Shown here one piece after another: positions 18,035 to 27,500 of a DNA stretch of 64,000 nt. A program made the position numbers and the translations under genes. This DNA comes from DATAZK01 sp965199805 (GTDB lineage: Bacteria > Actinomycetota > Actinomycetes > Frankiales > Frankiaceae), in the NCBI GenBank assembly GCA_965199805.1, contig CBDATO010000003.1, positions 806,001 through 870,000 on the forward strand, in the 5' to 3' direction. How positions within the stretch are numbered: the first letter of the stretch is position 1; the number at the start of each line of letters is the position of its first letter. The notes below the pieces were generated by a model. It was not told where the DNA came from, made no database searches, and worked only from the letters and a program-made list of their open reading frames with translations.

Positions 18035-19239
18035 GCCTGCTCCAACGTCACGGTCGAAAGGGATTCGGCGAGTGCGGAAAGGAACGCGTCCATCTCCGCG
18101 GGGGTACCGGCGGTCACCCGCAACCAGCCGGGCAGACCGACGTCGCGCACGAGGACGCCCGCGTCGAGCAGGTGCTGCCAACTCGCCTTCTGGTCACCGG
18201 GCACCTGGCTGTCCCCGACTTTCGGCACGCCGAACAGCACGAAGTTCGCGTCGCTCGCCACCACCGGGCACCCGAGTGCCGGCAGCTCGGCGAGCAGCCG
18301 GTCACGCTGCTCACGCAGGGCGTTGACCCCGGCGAGCAGCTCGTCGCCGTACGCGAGCGCGACCCGGGCGGCGGCCTGGGTCAGGGCCGACAGGTGGTAC
18401 GGCAGCCGGACCAGCTGAAGCGCGTCGACGATCGCCGGGTCGGCGGCGAGGTAGCCGACGCGGGCGCCGGCCAGCGCGAACGCCTTGCTCATCGTGCGGG
18501 TGACGACGAGGCGCGGGCAGCTCGGCAGCAGCGTCACCGCGCTCGGCACCCCGGCGCGGCGGAACTCGGCGTACGCCTCGTCCACGATCACCACCCCGCC
18601 GACCGCGGCCGTCGCCTCGTGCACGCGCACGGCGGTGTCGAGGTTCAGCGCGGTGCCGGTCGGGTTGTTGGGCGAGCAGAGGAAGACCAGCGACGGGCGG
18701 TGCTCGGCAACGGCCGCGCAGGCCGCGTCGACGTCGACCGTGAAGTCGTCCGCGCGGGCGCCGGCGATCCACCCGGTGGAGGTGGCCAGCGCGATCAGCC
18801 CGTGCATCGAGTACGTCGGCTCCCACGCCATCGCCGAGCGCCCCGGGCCGCCGAACGCCTGGCAGAGCTGCTGCAGCACCTCGTTGGAGCCGTTCGCCGC
18901 CCACACCTGCGCCGCGGTGAGCTCCTGCCCTGCGGCGGCCGACTCGCGGGTCAGGTAGGCCGCGAGGTCCTCGCGCAGCGCGACTGCGTCACGGTCGGGG
19001 TAGCGGTTCAGCTCGGCTGCGGCCTCGCCGCACGCCTTCGCGATCGCTTCCACCAACGCGTCGGAGGGTGCGTACGGGTTCTCGTTGGTGTTCAGCCGGT
19101 ACGGCACGTCCAGCTGCGGCGCGCCGTACGGGGACCGGCCGCGCAGGTCGTCGCGCAGCGGCAGGTCGTCGAGGTTCATGCCCCTGGGTCGCGGACCCGC
19201 GCCTCCCTCGCTGCGCTCGCTCGGTCGCGATCCGCTCAT
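18031..19239 (-). CDS. hisC: Histidinol-phosphate aminotransferase
   Basis: PLP-dependent transaminase acting on imidazole acetol phosphate. It has 402 residues from the ATG at 19239, which overlaps the hisD stop (ATGA). Signatures are LNTNENPY, SPNNPTGTALNL and the PLP lysine Lys252 in TRTMSKAFALAGARVGY. Homologues usually start near residue 21 (MNLDDLPLRDDLRG, ATG at 19179). The extra 20 residues are encoded by an odd GC-rich segment at about 19180-19236 that reads GSRPSERSEGG and looks like an inserted small repeat, so the true start may be 19179. Confidence 0.94.
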   Translation of the reverse strand: MSGSRPSERSEGGAGPRPRGMNLDDLPLRDDLRGRSPYGAPQLDVPYRLNTNENPYAPSDALVEAIAKACGEAAAELNRYPDRDAVALREDLAAYLTRESAAAGQELTAAQVWAANGSNEVLQQLCQAFGGPGRSAMAWEPTYSMHGLIALATSTGWIAGARADDFTVDVDAACAAVAEHRPSLVFLCSPNNPTGTALNLDTAVRVHEATAAVGGVVIVDEAYAEFRRAGVPSAVTLLPSCPRLVVTRTMSKAFALAGARVGYLAADPAIVDALQLVRLPYHLSALTQAAARVALAYGDELLAGVNALREQRDRLLAELPALGCPVVASDANFVLFGVPKVGDSQVPGDQKASWQHLLDAGVLVRDVGLPGWLRVTAGTPAEMDAFLSALAESLSTVTLEQA

Positions 19240-20522
19240 GGCTGCACCCGCAACCGGACGGCCTCGGTGTGGGCGAACAGGTCCTCGGCGCCGCCGAGCG
19301 CGTACACGTCGTCGGCGACGGCGGCGAGCGCCTCGGCCGTTGCCGTGACGACGTGCTGCTGACGCAGGAAGGAGTAGACCGACAGGCCGCTCGTGTGGCG
19401 GGCGGTGCCGCCGGTGGGCAGCACGTGATTGGAGCCGGCCAGGTAATCGCCCAGCGTGACCGGCGCGTGCGGACCGACGAAGATCGCGCCGGCGTGACGC
19501 ACGCGGGCGGCCACCCCTTCCGCATCGGCGGTGATGATCTCGAGGTGCTCGGCGGCCCAGGCGTCGACGACCTCAAGGCCCTGGTCGAGGTCACGGACGA
19601 GCACGAGCGCGCTCTGCCCGGTCAGCGCCTCGGTGACCCGCTCCCGGTGACGGGTGGTGGTGACCTGCTTGTCGACCTCCACCTCGACGGCGTCGAGCAG
19701 GTCGAGGCTGTCGGAGACCAGCAGGCAGGCCGCGAGCGGGTCGTGCTCGGCCTGCGAGATCAGGTCGGCGGCGACGTGGACGGGGTCGGCCGTCGCGTCG
19801 GCGAGCACGGCGATCTCGGTGGCTCCGGCCTCGGCGTCGATCCCGACGATGCCGCGCAGCAGCCGCTTCGCCGCGGCGACGTAGACGTTGCCGGGACCGG
19901 TGACGACGTCGACCCGGGGGCAGCTCTCGGTGCCGTACGCGAACATGGCGACCGCCTGCGCGCCGCCGACCGCGTACACCTCGTCGATGCCGAGCAGGCC
20001 GCAGGCCGCGAGCACGGCGTGGTGGGGCAGGCCGGTGTCGTGCTGGGGCGGCGAGGCGACCGCGATGGAGGCGACGCCGGCGATCTGCGCCGGGACCACG
20101 TTCATGACCACGCTGCTCGGATACGCGACCCGCCCGCCCGGCACGTACAGGCCGACCCGCTCCACGGGCACCCAGCGCTCGGTGACGCAGCTGCCGGGGG
20201 CGACCTCCACGCTCACGTCACGCGGGCGCTGGGCCTCGGTGACCAGCCGGGTACGGCGGATCGCCTCCAGCAACGCCTTGCGCACCGCCGGGTCGAGCCC
20301 GGCGACAGCCGCGTCGATCTGCTCCTGGGTGACGCGGACGGCGGTCAGCTCGACGCCGTCGAAGCGCCGGGTGGCCGCGATCACCGCGGCGTCGCCATGC
20401 TCGCGGACATCGTCGCAGACCGGGCGCACCGCGTCGATCGCGGCGGCCACATCGAGCTCGGCACGCGGGAGGAGATCACGAGGATCCCCCGTGCGCTGAC
20501 GCAGGTCGAGACGGGTGAGCAC
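19236..20522 (-). CDS. hisD: Histidinol dehydrogenase
   Basis: Zinc enzyme that oxidises histidinol to histidine in two NAD-dependent steps, the last of the pathway. From GTG at 20522 it has 428 residues and begins MLTRLDLR, as in other actinobacteria; the open frame goes further up to 20630 but that part is not conserved-looking. Signatures are VTGPGNVYVAAAKR, PSEIAVLAD-like GATEIAVLAD, LISQAEHDP and GDYLAGSNHVLPTGGTAR. It is the first gene of the his operon. The promoter should lie in the gap of about 100 bp shared with the divergent Lon-domain gene. The other his genes needed (hisG, hisE) are not in the window. Confidence 0.96.
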   Translation of the reverse strand: MLTRLDLRQRTGDPRDLLPRAELDVAAAIDAVRPVCDDVREHGDAAVIAATRRFDGVELTAVRVTQEQIDAAVAGLDPAVRKALLEAIRRTRLVTEAQRPRDVSVEVAPGSCVTERWVPVERVGLYVPGGRVAYPSSVVMNVVPAQIAGVASIAVASPPQHDTGLPHHAVLAACGLLGIDEVYAVGGAQAVAMFAYGTESCPRVDVVTGPGNVYVAAAKRLLRGIVGIDAEAGATEIAVLADATADPVHVAADLISQAEHDPLAACLLVSDSLDLLDAVEVEVDKQVTTTRHRERVTEALTGQSALVLVRDLDQGLEVVDAWAAEHLEIITADAEGVAARVRHAGAIFVGPHAPVTLGDYLAGSNHVLPTGGTARHTSGLSVYSFLRQQHVVTATAEALAAVADDVYALGGAEDLFAHTEAVRLRVQP

Positions 20523-20620
20523 CTCCCGAGGGTAGCGAGAGAGCGGGTCTGCTGTCGGCGCGCAAGCGGCGGATCCGGCTGCAGGTGCGGTGATCGGCTC
20601 CGGCTCGTAGCGTGAGGTCC

Positions 20621-21331
20621 GTGGAAACACCCGCAGATCCTGCTGTACCGGACGAGGTGGAGACGGAGACCATTCCGCTCTTCCCGCTGTCGACGGCGCT
20701 CTTCCCCGGCGGTCAGCTGCCGCTGCAGGTCTTCGAGCCGCGCTACCGCCAGCTGGTCGCCGATCTGCAGGAGCTGCCCGCCGAAGACCGCCGCTTCGGC
20801 GTCGTCGCCATCCAGCAGGGCAGTGAGGCCGGGATGGCGCTGCCGCAGATGTTCCCGGTCGGCTGCGCGGCCCAGGTGCGGCTGATCGAGCCGCTGCCCG
20901 ACGGACGCAGCACGCTGCTCGCGGTCGGCGCGTCCCGCTTCCGGCTGCTGGCGGTCGACACGACGTCCCACCCGTACCTGACCGGCAGTGTGCGCTGGAT
21001 CCCCGAGGACGCCGGTGAGCCCGGCCCGGCCGACATCGCCGCCGACGCCGTTCGCGTCGCCCTGAGCACCTACCTGACCACCCTCGGCGAGTTGGCCGGC
21101 GGCCAGCTGAACACGCCCGAGCTCCCGGACGACGCCACCGAGCTGAGCTACCTCACCGGTGGGGCGCTGCTGCTGCCGCTGCGCGAGCGGCAGGCGCTGC
21201 TCGAGCTGCCCGACACCGTCACCCGGCTGCGTACCGAAGCCGGCCTGTTGCGCCGCGAGACGCTCCTGATGAAGGAGCTCGGGGCGGTCAACGCCCCCGA
21301 GTTCTTCCGCGTCGTCCGCGCGATGAACTGA
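20621..21331 (+). CDS. LON peptidase substrate-binding (Lon-N) domain protein
   Basis: A 236-residue protein consisting almost wholly of a Lon N-terminal (PUA-like) domain. IPLFPLSTALFPGGQLPLQVFEPRYRQLV near the start is typical; the later part is a helical bundle. There is no AAA or protease domain, so it is not a Lon protease. Such stand-alone Lon-N proteins are widespread in actinobacteria and their function is not established; substrate or protein binding is assumed. GTG at 20621 is preferred over GTG at 20612 because GTGAGG precedes it at a short distance. It is divergent from hisD. Confidence 0.85.
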   Translation: METPADPAVPDEVETETIPLFPLSTALFPGGQLPLQVFEPRYRQLVADLQELPAEDRRFGVVAIQQGSEAGMALPQMFPVGCAAQVRLIEPLPDGRSTLLAVGASRFRLLAVDTTSHPYLTGSVRWIPEDAGEPGPADIAADAVRVALSTYLTTLGELAGGQLNTPELPDDATELSYLTGGALLLPLRERQALLELPDTVTRLRTEAGLLRRETLLMKELGAVNAPEFFRVVRAMN

Positions 21332-21381
21332 TCGAAGCCTTCACCGATCGACGCCTTCCCGGATCGCCGTCTGACGACCGG

Positions 21382-21981
21382 TCAGCGCGGCACCGACCAG
21401 TAGACGGTCGGATCGACGCCCTCAGGCAGCTCCGGCGGCTCCGGCTTCGTCGCGAAGAAGACGACCAGCAGGTACGCGAACAGGGCCGCCGCCGGCAGCA
21501 CGAAGTAGAAGCCGTGCGCGCGCACGGCGAAGTCGAACAGGTCGCGGCCGTGCTGGCTGGTGTCGGGCGGCAGCTCCTTCAGCACGTCGGAGCTGCGCAT
21601 CGCGTGGCCCACCACCCCGGCGATCAACGACCCGCCGAGCCCGCCGACGGCGAGCCCGACCGCGAGCGGCCAGGAGGCGTGGCGCGCCCGCCAGCCGACG
21701 AGGAAGCCGAGCGCCAGGCCGAACAGGGCCGAGAGGAACGCGAAGAGGACGTCGACGCCGCCCTGGGCGTCGAACGCGGCCTCGCTGCCCTTGAACGCCG
21801 CCGTCACGTCGACCTTGGGTGCCGTGACGCTCCAGAGCAGGCCCAGCAGCGCCCCTGCCACGGCCATCCCGACGGCCACGCCGGCGGCGAGGACGAGATC
21901 GCGCCGGGTCGGCAGCGTCGTACTCCGCTTGCCCTGCCGCGGTGGGAGCGGGGGCGTACCGAAGGGGTTGAGCGGCGTCAC
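21382..21981 (-). CDS. Small membrane protein, DUF2567-like
   Basis: A 199-residue protein with a Pro-rich N terminus and four hydrophobic segments, at about residues 28-48, 71-90, 98-118 and 151-171. It has a large loop containing VDVTAAFKGSEAAFDAQGG and no catalytic motif. Size, topology and linkage fit the actinobacterial DUF2567 family, whose function is unknown. GTG at 21981 overlaps the stop of the ABC permease (GTGA), so it is the last gene of that transcript and may be an accessory of the transporter. It converges on the Lon-N gene with a 50-bp gap. Confidence 0.65.
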   Translation of the reverse strand: MTPLNPFGTPPLPPRQGKRSTTLPTRRDLVLAAGVAVGMAVAGALLGLLWSVTAPKVDVTAAFKGSEAAFDAQGGVDVLFAFLSALFGLALGFLVGWRARHASWPLAVGLAVGGLGGSLIAGVVGHAMRSSDVLKELPPDTSQHGRDLFDFAVRAHGFYFVLPAAALFAYLLVVFFATKPEPPELPEGVDPTVYWSVPR

Positions 21982-22796
21982 TGGCGGGCCGCCCGACGCA
22001 GCGCCCATCCCCCGAGCGCCAAACTCACCACGGCGACGGCCGCACAGATCAGCAGGTCGAGCCCCACCTGCCCCCAGGGCACGTGGGGCCGGAAGCTCAC
22101 GGCGAGCACGTCGGCGCCGTACGTGCCGGGGATCGCGGCCCGCACCACCCGCAGCACCTCGGGCAGGCGCGACGCCGGGATGATGTCGAGGAAGAGCACG
22201 GCGCTCATGCCGAGCTGCCCGGCGACGGTCGCGAGCTCCGGCTTCGGCGCGAGCAGGCCGAGCAGGGCCCCGAGCCCGGCCAGGGCCGCCCCGGTCAGCA
22301 CGACGACGGGGATGAGCAGCCAAAGCCGCCCGAGCGGCAGGTCGTAGACCAGGCCGCCGATCACCGCGGTGATCAGTGTGCCCGGGACGGCGAACGTCGC
22401 GTACGAGGCGGCCGTGGCGATGACCACGGCACCCGGAGGCACCGGGAGCGTCAGGTAGTAGTCGAGGGCACCGGACGCCCGCATCGCGCCGAAGCGCTGC
22501 GCCAGCAGGTTCAGCGCCACGAAGGCGACGACCAGCACCGTCGACCCGGCGACGACCTGCTGGCCGGTGGTGTCGCTCCCCCGCGCGACGACCCCGCGCA
22601 GCAGCAGGAGCAGGCCGATCGACTGGAACGAGGCGACGAACAGCAGCGGCACCCGGGCGACCCGGCCCCGCGCCAGCTGCTGGCGGAACACCGCACCGAG
22701 CCCGGCCCAGGCGCTCGCCCGCATCAGCGCCGCCTCGGGCGCGATCGCGGACGACGCGGGACGCTCGGCACCGGTCACCGGCAGCAGCTGGGTCAC
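21978..22796 (-). CDS. ABC-2 type transporter permease
   Basis: A 272-residue membrane protein with about six hydrophobic segments and the layout of ABC-2 exporters: a first cytosolic stretch (FRQQLARGRV), then helices, with a SGALDYYLTLPVPPG motif in the central cytoplasmic loop. It pairs with the ATPase gene immediately upstream through a GTGA overlap at 22793-22796. The substrate is unknown; ABC-2 exporters move drugs, polysaccharides or lipids. The longer open frame to 23216 lies inside the ATPase gene and is rejected. Confidence 0.88.
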   Translation of the reverse strand: MTQLLPVTGAERPASSAIAPEAALMRASAWAGLGAVFRQQLARGRVARVPLLFVASFQSIGLLLLLRGVVARGSDTTGQQVVAGSTVLVVAFVALNLLAQRFGAMRASGALDYYLTLPVPPGAVVIATAASYATFAVPGTLITAVIGGLVYDLPLGRLWLLIPVVVLTGAALAGLGALLGLLAPKPELATVAGQLGMSAVLFLDIIPASRLPEVLRVVRAAIPGTYGADVLAVSFRPHVPWGQVGLDLLICAAVAVVSLALGGWALRRAARQ

Positions 22797-23815
22797 GCGC
22801 GCTCCAGGTCGCGGGCGCGGCCGCCGAGCGCGAGGTAGACGTCCTCGAGGGTGGGGGTGGCGAGCGTGAAGTCGTCGAGGGCGGCGAAGGCCGGGCCGGC
22901 CGTCAGCGTCGCGAGCGCGTGCCGCGCCTCGTCGACCGGCAGGTGGACGCTCCAGCGCCGGCCGGTGATGGTCGCCCGGGCGGCGAGCGCCGCCACCAGC
23001 GACTCCCCGTACGGCGGGGCGTCGCGCCAAACCAGGTCGAGCCGGACCTCGTCGCTCACCTGCGCCTTGAGACGGCCGGGCGTGTCGCAGGCGATGACCC
23101 GGCCGGCGTCGAGCACGGCGACGCGGTCGAGCACGGCCTCCGCCTCCAGCACGTTGTGGGTCACCAGCACCACGGTGACACCTGCGGTGGAGCGGCGCCG
23201 CTCCAGCGCCGCCCACACGGCGCGTCGCGCCTGCGGGTCGAGCCCGGTGGTCGGCTCGTCGAGCACCAGCACCGGGCGGAAACCCGCCAGCGTGGTGGCG
23301 AAGGCGGCGAGGCGGCGTTCGCCACCGGAGAGCTTGCCGATCACCCGGCCGCCGAGCTCGTCGAGACCGAGCTCGCCGATCACCTCGGCTCCCTGGCGGC
23401 GCGCCGCCGACCGGGACAGACCCCGCAGCCGCCCGGTGGTCTCGACGGCCAGGCCGACCGTCATGTCGGCGAGAGCCGCCTCGTCCTGCGGCAGGTAGCC
23501 GACGAGCGAGCTCACCCGCTGGTCGAGGGGCGAGCCGAGCAGCCGGATGTCGCCGGCATCGGGACGCAGCAGGCCCACGAGCTGACGCACCAGCGTCGTC
23601 TTGCCGGCGCCGTTGGGCCCGAGCAGACCGAAGACGTCACCGGCGGCCACGTCGAGGTCGATCCCGTCGTTCGCCACCACGCGCCCGGGGCCCGAACCGT
23701 GGGCACGCACGACCCCCCGCACCTCGTACGCGGGCGGCGTCACTGCGCGCCGGGGTGTCGGGGACGCCACGCGGACCAGTGTCGCAGCTGAAGGCCGGGT
23801 TGGCGCCGAGCTCAC
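22793..23815 (-). CDS. ABC-2 type transporter ATP-binding protein
   Basis: A 340-residue ATPase with all motifs intact: Walker A LLGPNGAGKTTL, Q-loop YLPQDEA, signature LSGGERR, Walker B VLVLDEPTTGLD and H-loop VTHN. The C-terminal 80 residues form the extra domain common in drug/lipid exporter ATPases and end in TPTLEDVYLALGG, typical of the DrrA/CcmA class. GTG at 23815 overlaps the preceding gene's stop. With the permease it forms a complete exporter. Confidence 0.92.
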   Translation of the reverse strand: MSSAPTRPSAATLVRVASPTPRRAVTPPAYEVRGVVRAHGSGPGRVVANDGIDLDVAAGDVFGLLGPNGAGKTTLVRQLVGLLRPDAGDIRLLGSPLDQRVSSLVGYLPQDEAALADMTVGLAVETTGRLRGLSRSAARRQGAEVIGELGLDELGGRVIGKLSGGERRLAAFATTLAGFRPVLVLDEPTTGLDPQARRAVWAALERRRSTAGVTVVLVTHNVLEAEAVLDRVAVLDAGRVIACDTPGRLKAQVSDEVRLDLVWRDAPPYGESLVAALAARATITGRRWSVHLPVDEARHALATLTAGPAFAALDDFTLATPTLEDVYLALGGRARDLERA

Positions 23816-24453
23816 ACCAAGCTCATGGTCCAGACGACGATGTCGAGCACACGCAGCGGCGTGATCGGCGGGCCGTCGGCCGGGACGAGGCGGGCGAGGG
23901 CGGCGAGCTCGTCGGCGTTGTCGCGCAGGTCCTGACGCATCGCCCGGATCAGCAGGCCGGCGTACTCACGGGTGGTGCGGCCGTTCTTCGGCGACGGCGG
24001 GACGCAGTTCTCGTCCTGGTAGAACATCTGGACCTTGCTGTCGAACAGCGGGATCAGCCCGGGGCGCTTGCGATGCAGCACCTTCGCCAGCAGCGAGCCG
24101 CGTACGTCGCGGTCGAGGGCGCTCGGGTCGTCCAGCGGGTCGTACAGGGCGGCGATGAGGTCGCACGTCTCGTCGTCGGCCTCGACCAGATCGACCGGGG
24201 GCAGCGCGTCGAGTCCGCGCTGCAGCAGCGGCAGCAGCGCGGTCAGCGTGTGCATGCGGTCGAGGCTGACGTTGACCCCCAGCAGGGTCGGCGCCAGCAG
24301 GTCACCGGTGCTCAGCGTCGCCGGGTCGTCGTTCGTGACCAGCCCGTCGTAATACGGGTAGGCGTAGCGCAAGCCGCGTCGACCGGGGCTGACGTAGGTC
24401 TGCACCAGCCCTTCGGCGTCCAGTACCTCTTTGGTCCCCATGGCCAGGCGCAT
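23812..24453 (-). CDS. DUF6308-like protein of unknown function
   Basis: A soluble, acidic protein of 213 residues from ATG at 24453. That start is chosen because GAAGGTGA lies about 5 nt upstream; ATG at 24441 and GTG at 24462 are in-frame alternatives. Visible features are RYAYPYYDGLVTNDDP, the hydrophobic DLLAPTLLGVNVSL, and LAKVLHRKRPGLIPLFDSKV. There is no membrane segment or known catalytic motif. The pattern resembles actinobacterial DUF6308 proteins, a family with no established function; this is a weak recognition by eye. It is the first gene of the overlapping set with the ABC exporter (GTGA at 23812-23815) and lies 88 bp after dnaE. Confidence 0.6.
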   Translation of the reverse strand: MRLAMGTKEVLDAEGLVQTYVSPGRRGLRYAYPYYDGLVTNDDPATLSTGDLLAPTLLGVNVSLDRMHTLTALLPLLQRGLDALPPVDLVEADDETCDLIAALYDPLDDPSALDRDVRGSLLAKVLHRKRPGLIPLFDSKVQMFYQDENCVPPSPKNGRTTREYAGLLIRAMRQDLRDNADELAALARLVPADGPPITPLRVLDIVVWTMSLV

Positions 24454-24541
24454 GAGGATCACCTTCTCACTTGAGGCACGGCGTACGCGGATAGGGGACG
24501 AGCGTCACGTCAGCCCGAGGGCAGCTCAGCTCTCCGGTCGC

Positions 24542-27500
24542 TCAACCGGATACGCATCCGGCCCCCAGCAGCTCCTTGAGATCCGCCACCAGACTGGTGG
24601 TCGCATTGACACGCAACCCGTCGTCGAGCTTCAGCGTGGTGATCCGGGCCGCCGACAGCAGCTGCAGGCGCACCTCGGTGGTGCCGGGATGCGTCGACAG
24701 CACGCTCTTCAACCGCGCGACCAGGTCGGGCACGCACCGGTTTGCCTGCAGCGAGACGGTCAGCGGACCGCGCGGACCCTGCGTCAGGTCGGGCACGGTG
24801 AGGTCCATCGCGATGAGACGCGGCACGTCTTCGCGCTTGTCGACCCGGGCCCTGACCAGCACCACCTCGTCCTCGATGAGCTGGTGCGACACCTGCGAAT
24901 AGGTCTGCGGGAAGAAGAGCGTCTCGACGCCGCCATCGAGGTCCTCGAGTTGGATGACCGCCCACGGGTTACCCGTCTTGGTCACCTTGCGGGTGATGCT
25001 GGCGACGATGCCGCCGACGGTGACGATGTTGCCGTCGTCGCACGACTCGGACAGGTCGGCGATGGTCGCGTCGGAGCCGGCCGTGAGGATGTGCTCGACC
25101 CCGAGCAGCGGGTGGTCGCTGACGTAGAGGCCCAGCATCTCGCGCTCGTACGCGAGCAGCAGCTTCTTGTCCCACTCCCCGTTGGGCACGGCGGTCTCGA
25201 GCGCCGCGTCGCCGAGCGCGCCCGCGCCGGGATCGTCGTCGGCCATGCCGCCGAACAGGGAGAACTGGCCCGCCGCCTCGTCGCGCTTGATCTGCACGGC
25301 CGCGTCGATGAGGTCGGCGTGCACCTGCACCAGGCCGCGCCGGGGGTGACCCAGCGAGTCGAACGCGCCGGCCTTGATCAGCGACTCGACGGTGCGCTTG
25401 TTGCACACCACCGGCTCGACCTTGCGCAGGAAGTCGGCGAAGTCGCCGAAGCGGCCCTTGGCCTTGCGGGAGCGCACGAGCGAGTCGACGACGTTGGCCC
25501 CGACGTTACGGATCGCCCCGAGGCCGAAGCGGATGTCGGTGCCCCGCGGGGTGAAGTCGCGGTCGGAGTCGTTGACGTCGGGGGGCAGCACCTTCAGCCC
25601 CATCCGCCGGCACTCCTGCAGGTAGACGGCGGTCTTGTCCTTGTCGTCCCGGACGCTGGTGAGCAGCGCCGCCATGTACTCGGCCGGGTAGTTGGCCTTG
25701 AGGAAGGCGGTCCAGTACGACACCAGCCCGTAGCCCGCGCTGTGGGCCTTGTTGAAGGCGTAGTCCGAGAACGGGACGAGGATGTCCCAGAGCGTCTTGA
25801 TGGCCGCGTCGCCGTAGCCGCGCTCCTTCATGCCGCCGGAGAACGGCACGTACTCCTTGTCGAGGATCTCGCGCTTCTTCTTGCCCATCGCGCGGCGCAG
25901 CAGGTCGGCGGCACCCAGGGTGTAGCCGGCGACGCGCTGGGCGATCGCCATGACCTGCTCCTGGTAGACGATCAAGCCGTGCGTCTCGTCGAGGATGTCG
26001 GACAGCGCCTCGGCGAGCTCGGGATGGATCGGCTCCACCGGCTTGCGGCCGTTCTTGCGGTCGGCGTAGTCGTTGTGCGCATTGGCGCCCATCGGACCCG
26101 GCCGGTAGAGCGCGATGACGGCCGAGATGTCGTCGAAGGACGTCGGCCGCATCGAGCGCAGCAGCGCCCGCATCGGCCCGCCGTCCAGCTGGAAGACGCC
26201 GAGCGTGTCGCCGCGGGCGAGCAGCGCGTAGGCCTCCGGATCGTCGAGGGTCAGCTCCTCGAGCACGATCGTCTCGCCGCGGTTGGACTCGATGTGCAGC
26301 AGGCAGTCGTCGAGCACCGTGAGGTTGCGCAGGCCCAGGAAGTCCATCTTGAGCAGGCCGAGGCTCTCGACGGCGCCCATGTCGAACTGGGTGATGATCG
26401 CGCCGTCGGCGTCGCGCCGCCACACCGGCACGTGGTCGGTGAGCGGGTCGCGGCACATCACGACGCCGGCGGCGTGCACGCCGACCTGGCGCTTCAGGCC
26501 CTCGAGCCCGCGCGCGGTCTCCATCACCCGGGCGACGTCGGGCTCGGCCGCCACCATGGCGCGCAGCTCCCCCGCCTCGGGGTAACGGCTGGAGCTGGGG
26601 TCGAAGCAGTCGGCGAGGCTGGCCTCGCGGCCCATGATCGCCGCCGGGAACGCCTTGGTGATCCGGTCACCCATCGCGTACGGATAACCGAGCACCCGTG
26701 ACGAGTCCTTGATCGCGGCCTTCGCCTTGATCGTGCCGTAAGTGATGATCTGCGCGACCTTGTCGTCGCCGTAGCGCTCGGTCGCGTAACGGATCATGTC
26801 GGTGCGCCGGCGCTCGTCGAAGTCCATGTCGATGTCGGGCATGGAGACACGGTCGGGGTTGAGGAACCGCTCGAAGATCAGGCCGTGCAGGATCGGGTCG
26901 AGCTCGGTGATGCCGAGGACGTAAGCGATCATGCAGCCGGCGGCGGACCCACGGCCGGGCCCGACCCGGATGCCCGCCGTCTTGGCGTAGCGCACCAGGT
27001 CGGCGACGACCAGGAAGTACGCCGGGAAGCCCATCTGCAGGATGACGCCGACCTCGTAGTCGACCTGCTGCTGCACCCGCTCGCTCGGAGCGCCGTTGTA
27101 GCGCCACGCGACGCCGGCGGCGACCTCCTTGCGGAACCAGCTCTCCTCGGTCTCCCCCTCGGGGCAGGGGAACTGCGGCAGCAGCTGCTTCGGAGCGAAG
27201 GACGGCGGCTCGATGCGCTCGGCGATGAGCAGCGTGTTGTCGCAGGCCTCGGGCAGCTCGCTGAACAGCGCCCGCATCTCGGCCGGGGACTTGAGGTAGA
27301 ACTCGTTGGCCTCGAACTTGAAGCGCGTGGGATCGGCCAGCGTCGCGCCGGTCTGCACGCAGAGCAGCACCTCGTGCGCCGTGCTGTCGGCCTGCTCGGT
27401 GTAGTGCAGGTCGTTCGTCGCGACGAGCGGAAGATCGAGCTCCTTGGCGATCTGCACCAGCTGCGGGAACGTGCGCTTCTCTATGTCGATGCCGTGCTGC

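Noticed and set aside
20621..21331. Lon protease
   Set aside because: Only the N-terminal domain is present; there is no AAA+ or protease domain.
24431..26701. 756-codon plus-strand frame opposite dnaE
   Set aside because: Antisense shadow of a certain dnaE; composition is biased and there are no recognisable motifs.
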